A DNA stretch of 64,000 bases, taken from Rhodobacteraceae bacterium LMO-JJ12. Its GTDB lineage: Bacteria > Pseudomonadota > Alphaproteobacteria > Rhodobacterales > Rhodobacteraceae. The stretch is taken from contig JAKGBX010000001.1 in assembly GCA_021555075.1 (NCBI GenBank), positions 620,001 to 684,000 of the forward strand. The letters are read 5' to 3'. Below, one piece after another: positions 62,585-64,000 of the stretch. How positions within the stretch are numbered: position 1 is the stretch's first letter; each line of letters starts with the position of its first letter. A program made the position numbers and the translations under genes. The notes under the pieces were generated by a model. It was not told the DNA's origin and made no database searches. It saw nothing but the letters and a program-made list of their open reading frames with translations.

Positions 62585-63277
62585 TCAGAGCGAAATCGGT
62601 TGCAGGACCTCGGGCTCGATCACATTCACCCCCGGCAGTCCGGTCTGCAATCCCTCTGCCGATTGGGCGAGGATCGGGAAGGTGCGGTAATGCCCGGGGA
62701 TCACTGTCTTGAAGTTGAAGTAACGCCTGGCTGCGTAGGCTGCGGCTTTCATGTCCATGGTGAAATGCCCGCCCGCCGAAAGGATGGCGATATCGGGATT
62801 GTGATACGCGCCCATCCAGTCCATGTCGGCCATGATATCGGTGTCGCCGGAAGCGTAGATCACATGGCCTTCGGCGGCGATCATGTAGCCGACTTCGGAG
62901 CCGGCGGCTTTCGGGCCTTCGGGGCTGCCAAAGCTTGAAGAATGCGAGGCCGGCACCATTGTCACTTTCGCGCCGCCCAGATCGACGGTGCCGCCCTTGT
63001 TGAAGCCGATGGTGGTGATGCCTTCATGTTCTTCGTAGTGGCTCATGATGTCATATTGCCCGACCGCGGGCACGTCATGCTTGCGGCACAGATCGAGCAG
63101 GTCGGCGACGTGATCGAAATGGCAATGTGTTAGCAGGATATGGGTGACACCGTCGGTGGCGGTCGCATGTTGGTCTTCGTTCAGCATCGGATTGCCGGTG
63201 AGCCAGGGGTCGATCAGAAGGACCAGATTGTCGGTCTCGATGCGCCAGGACCCATGCCCGAGCCAGATGATGTTCAT
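62585..63277 (-). CDS. UPF0173-type metal-dependent hydrolase (MBL fold)
   Basis: A 230-residue metallo-beta-lactamase-fold enzyme from ATG 63277, preceded by AAAGGAGG seven bases upstream. Motifs are IIWLGHGSWRIETD at the start, LLTHCHFDHVAD (HxHxDH metal site), a second His in VPASHSS, and the Asp in YASGDTDIMADM. This is the YtkL/UPF0173 pattern; substrate is unknown. A longer frame to 63448 crosses the repeat element and is not supported. Confidence 0.92.
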   Translation of the reverse strand: MNIIWLGHGSWRIETDNLVLLIDPWLTGNPMLNEDQHATATDGVTHILLTHCHFDHVADLLDLCRKHDVPAVGQYDIMSHYEEHEGITTIGFNKGGTVDLGGAKVTMVPASHSSSFGSPEGPKAAGSEVGYMIAAEGHVIYASGDTDIMADMDWMGAYHNPDIAILSAGGHFTMDMKAAAYAARRYFNFKTVIPGHYRTFPILAQSAEGLQTGLPGVNVIEPEVLQPISL

Positions 63278-63356
63278 GAAAAGCCTCCTTTGGGATTCGC
63301 GGTGTTGGGGTGAGGATAGCATCTGCGCAGCTCGGCGCCAGTGGTTGGACAGGGAC

Positions 63357-63431
63357 GGGGGCGCTGCCCCCAAGGTGCAAAATGCAGGGCATTTTTCACC
63401 TTTCCCCCGGGATATTTGGAGCAAGATGAAG
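63357..63431 (+). repeat. Dispersed intergenic element, copy 4
   Basis: GGGGGC-GCT-GCCCCC (63357-63371, identical to copy 1), then a second stem AAGGTG...CACCTT, then CCCCCGGGATATTTGGA and GCAAGATGAAG (to 63431). It fills the gap between the MBL hydrolase and gatC. Confidence 0.7.
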
Positions 63432-63519
63432 GCGGGGTGTCGCGCCAACTATGGTGCATTGCCTTGAAGGCGGAAGGCAGGGGCGCTAAGAGCATTTTAC
63501 AGATTTTCAGGAGTCGCGC

Positions 63520-63807
63520 ATGTCGATCGACAAGGACACGGCCGCCAAGGTGGCCAAGCTGGCACGGATCAAGGTGGAGGACGCCGCACTTCCCGCCCTG
63601 GCCGAGGAATTCAATGCCGTTCTCGGCTTTATTGAGCAATTGAGCGAAGTTGATGTCGAGGGGGTCGAGCCGATGGTTTCGGTCACGCCGATGCGGCTGA
63701 AACGGCGCGAGGATGTTGTCACCGATGGCAATATGCAAGACAAGATATTGAGCAATGCGCCGGATGCGCGCGAGGGCTTTTTTGCGGTTCCGAAGGTGGT
63801 TGAGTGA
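63520..63807 (+). CDS. gatC: Asp/Glu-tRNA(Asn/Gln) amidotransferase subunit C
   Basis: A 95-residue GatC with VAKLARIKVEDAALPALAEE, VEGVEPMVSVTP and RLKRREDVVTDGN. Part of the GatCAB complex that converts Glu-tRNA(Gln) to Gln-tRNA(Gln). The stop TGA (63805-63807) overlaps the gatA ATG by one base. Confidence 0.95.
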   Translation: MSIDKDTAAKVAKLARIKVEDAALPALAEEFNAVLGFIEQLSEVDVEGVEPMVSVTPMRLKRREDVVTDGNMQDKILSNAPDAREGFFAVPKVVE

Positions 63808-64000
63808 TGGCTGATCTGAACAAACTGACCATTGCGGATGCGCGCGACAAGCTGCGTTCGCGGGATGTGACCAGTGTTGAGTTGACCGAGGCGTGTCTTG
63901 GCGCGATTGAAGGGGCGGGTGCGCTCAATGCTTTTGTGCATCACACGCCAGAGATTGCGCTGAGCCAAGCCAAGGCCGCCGACGCGCGGATTGCCAAGGA
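63807..64000 (+). CDS. gatA: Asp/Glu-tRNA(Asn/Gln) amidotransferase subunit A (5' part, cut off)
   Basis: ATG 63807 overlaps the gatC stop (TGATG). The 64 visible complete codons read MADLNKLTIADARDKLRSRD and continue into LTEACLGAIEGAGALNAFVH, the GatA amidase N-terminus. The catalytic Ser-Ser-Lys region lies beyond the window. Confidence 0.93.
   Translation, partial: MADLNKLTIADARDKLRSRDVTSVELTEACLGAIEGAGALNAFVHHTPEIALSQAKAADARIAK

Overview
The window reads as chromosomal DNA of a GC-rich alphaproteobacterium, most likely a member of the Rhodobacteraceae (Roseobacter group). Indicators are the hflK-hflC-DUF2065-degP block, the fdxA-carD pair, a SUV3-like RNA helicase coupled to an S4-domain protein, a fused two-ATPase dipeptide transporter, cobS/cobT, frequent TTG/GTG starts, and an intergenic element (GC hairpin plus CCCCGGGATATTT...GATGAAG) of a kind I associate with this family. 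I see no rRNA, tRNA, CRISPR array, prophage or insertion sequence. The identification rests on gene order and protein style, not on a search.

Layout. 1-5 kb: a cut-off acidic protein, thiamine pyrophosphokinase, an EamA exporter, L-serine ammonia-lyase with a glutathione transferase, and a MarR remnant. 5-11.5 kb: rpiA, glutathione reductase, then the membrane quality-control block hflK-hflC-DUF2065 and a DegP-type protease. 11.5-19 kb: small envelope and redox genes (peptidoglycan-binding lipoprotein, adrenodoxin-type ferredoxin, FG-GAP protein, DUF900 hydrolase, DksA-type zinc finger, methyltransferase), then an operon of SCP2 protein, hydrolase and PepF. 19-24 kb: TPR protein, SUV3-like helicase, S4 protein, FdxA and CarD. 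24-27 kb: divergent cobS/cobT and an HpaR-type MarR regulator. 27-33 kb: a CocE/NonD remnant and a complete oligopeptide ABC transporter. 33-37 kb: a Pat-type protein acetyltransferase followed by an HDAC-family deacetylase. 37-43 kb: a DUF1236 protein, a periplasmic MORN-repeat protein, NAD synthetase, a phosphodiesterase and a proline-racemase-family gene broken by one stop codon. 43-52 kb: a self-contained type I secretion locus with an Ig-repeat adhesin, TolC-like protein, ABC exporter and HlyD adaptor. 52-54.5 kb: phnA, dtd, hsp20 and a GNAT-YoaP protein. 54.6-61 kb: a minus-strand cluster running micro-protein, XpaC, TelA, DUF2927 lipoprotein, SPFH protein, zinc-ribbon membrane protein and nitroreductase. 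61-64 kb: an RsuA/RluB pseudouridine synthase, tadA, an MBL-fold hydrolase and gatC-gatA (cut off).

The best candidate for an under-described system is the 54.6-61 kb cluster. It joins the XpaC/TelA pair to an SPFH protein and a zinc-ribbon membrane protein like those of Bacillus YdjFGHI, and adds a DUF2927 lipoprotein and a roughly 30-residue membrane peptide. I read it as a membrane-stress complex. Second is the type I secretion adhesin locus, whose adhesin has an Ala-Ala-Ala-Gly site placed like a LapG cleavage site and an exact 582-bp duplication. Four copies of the hairpin/GATGAAG element, two gene remnants, a nonsense-interrupted racemase, a promoter plus hairpin upstream of carD, and a pair of palindromes upstream of hpaR are the other notable points.
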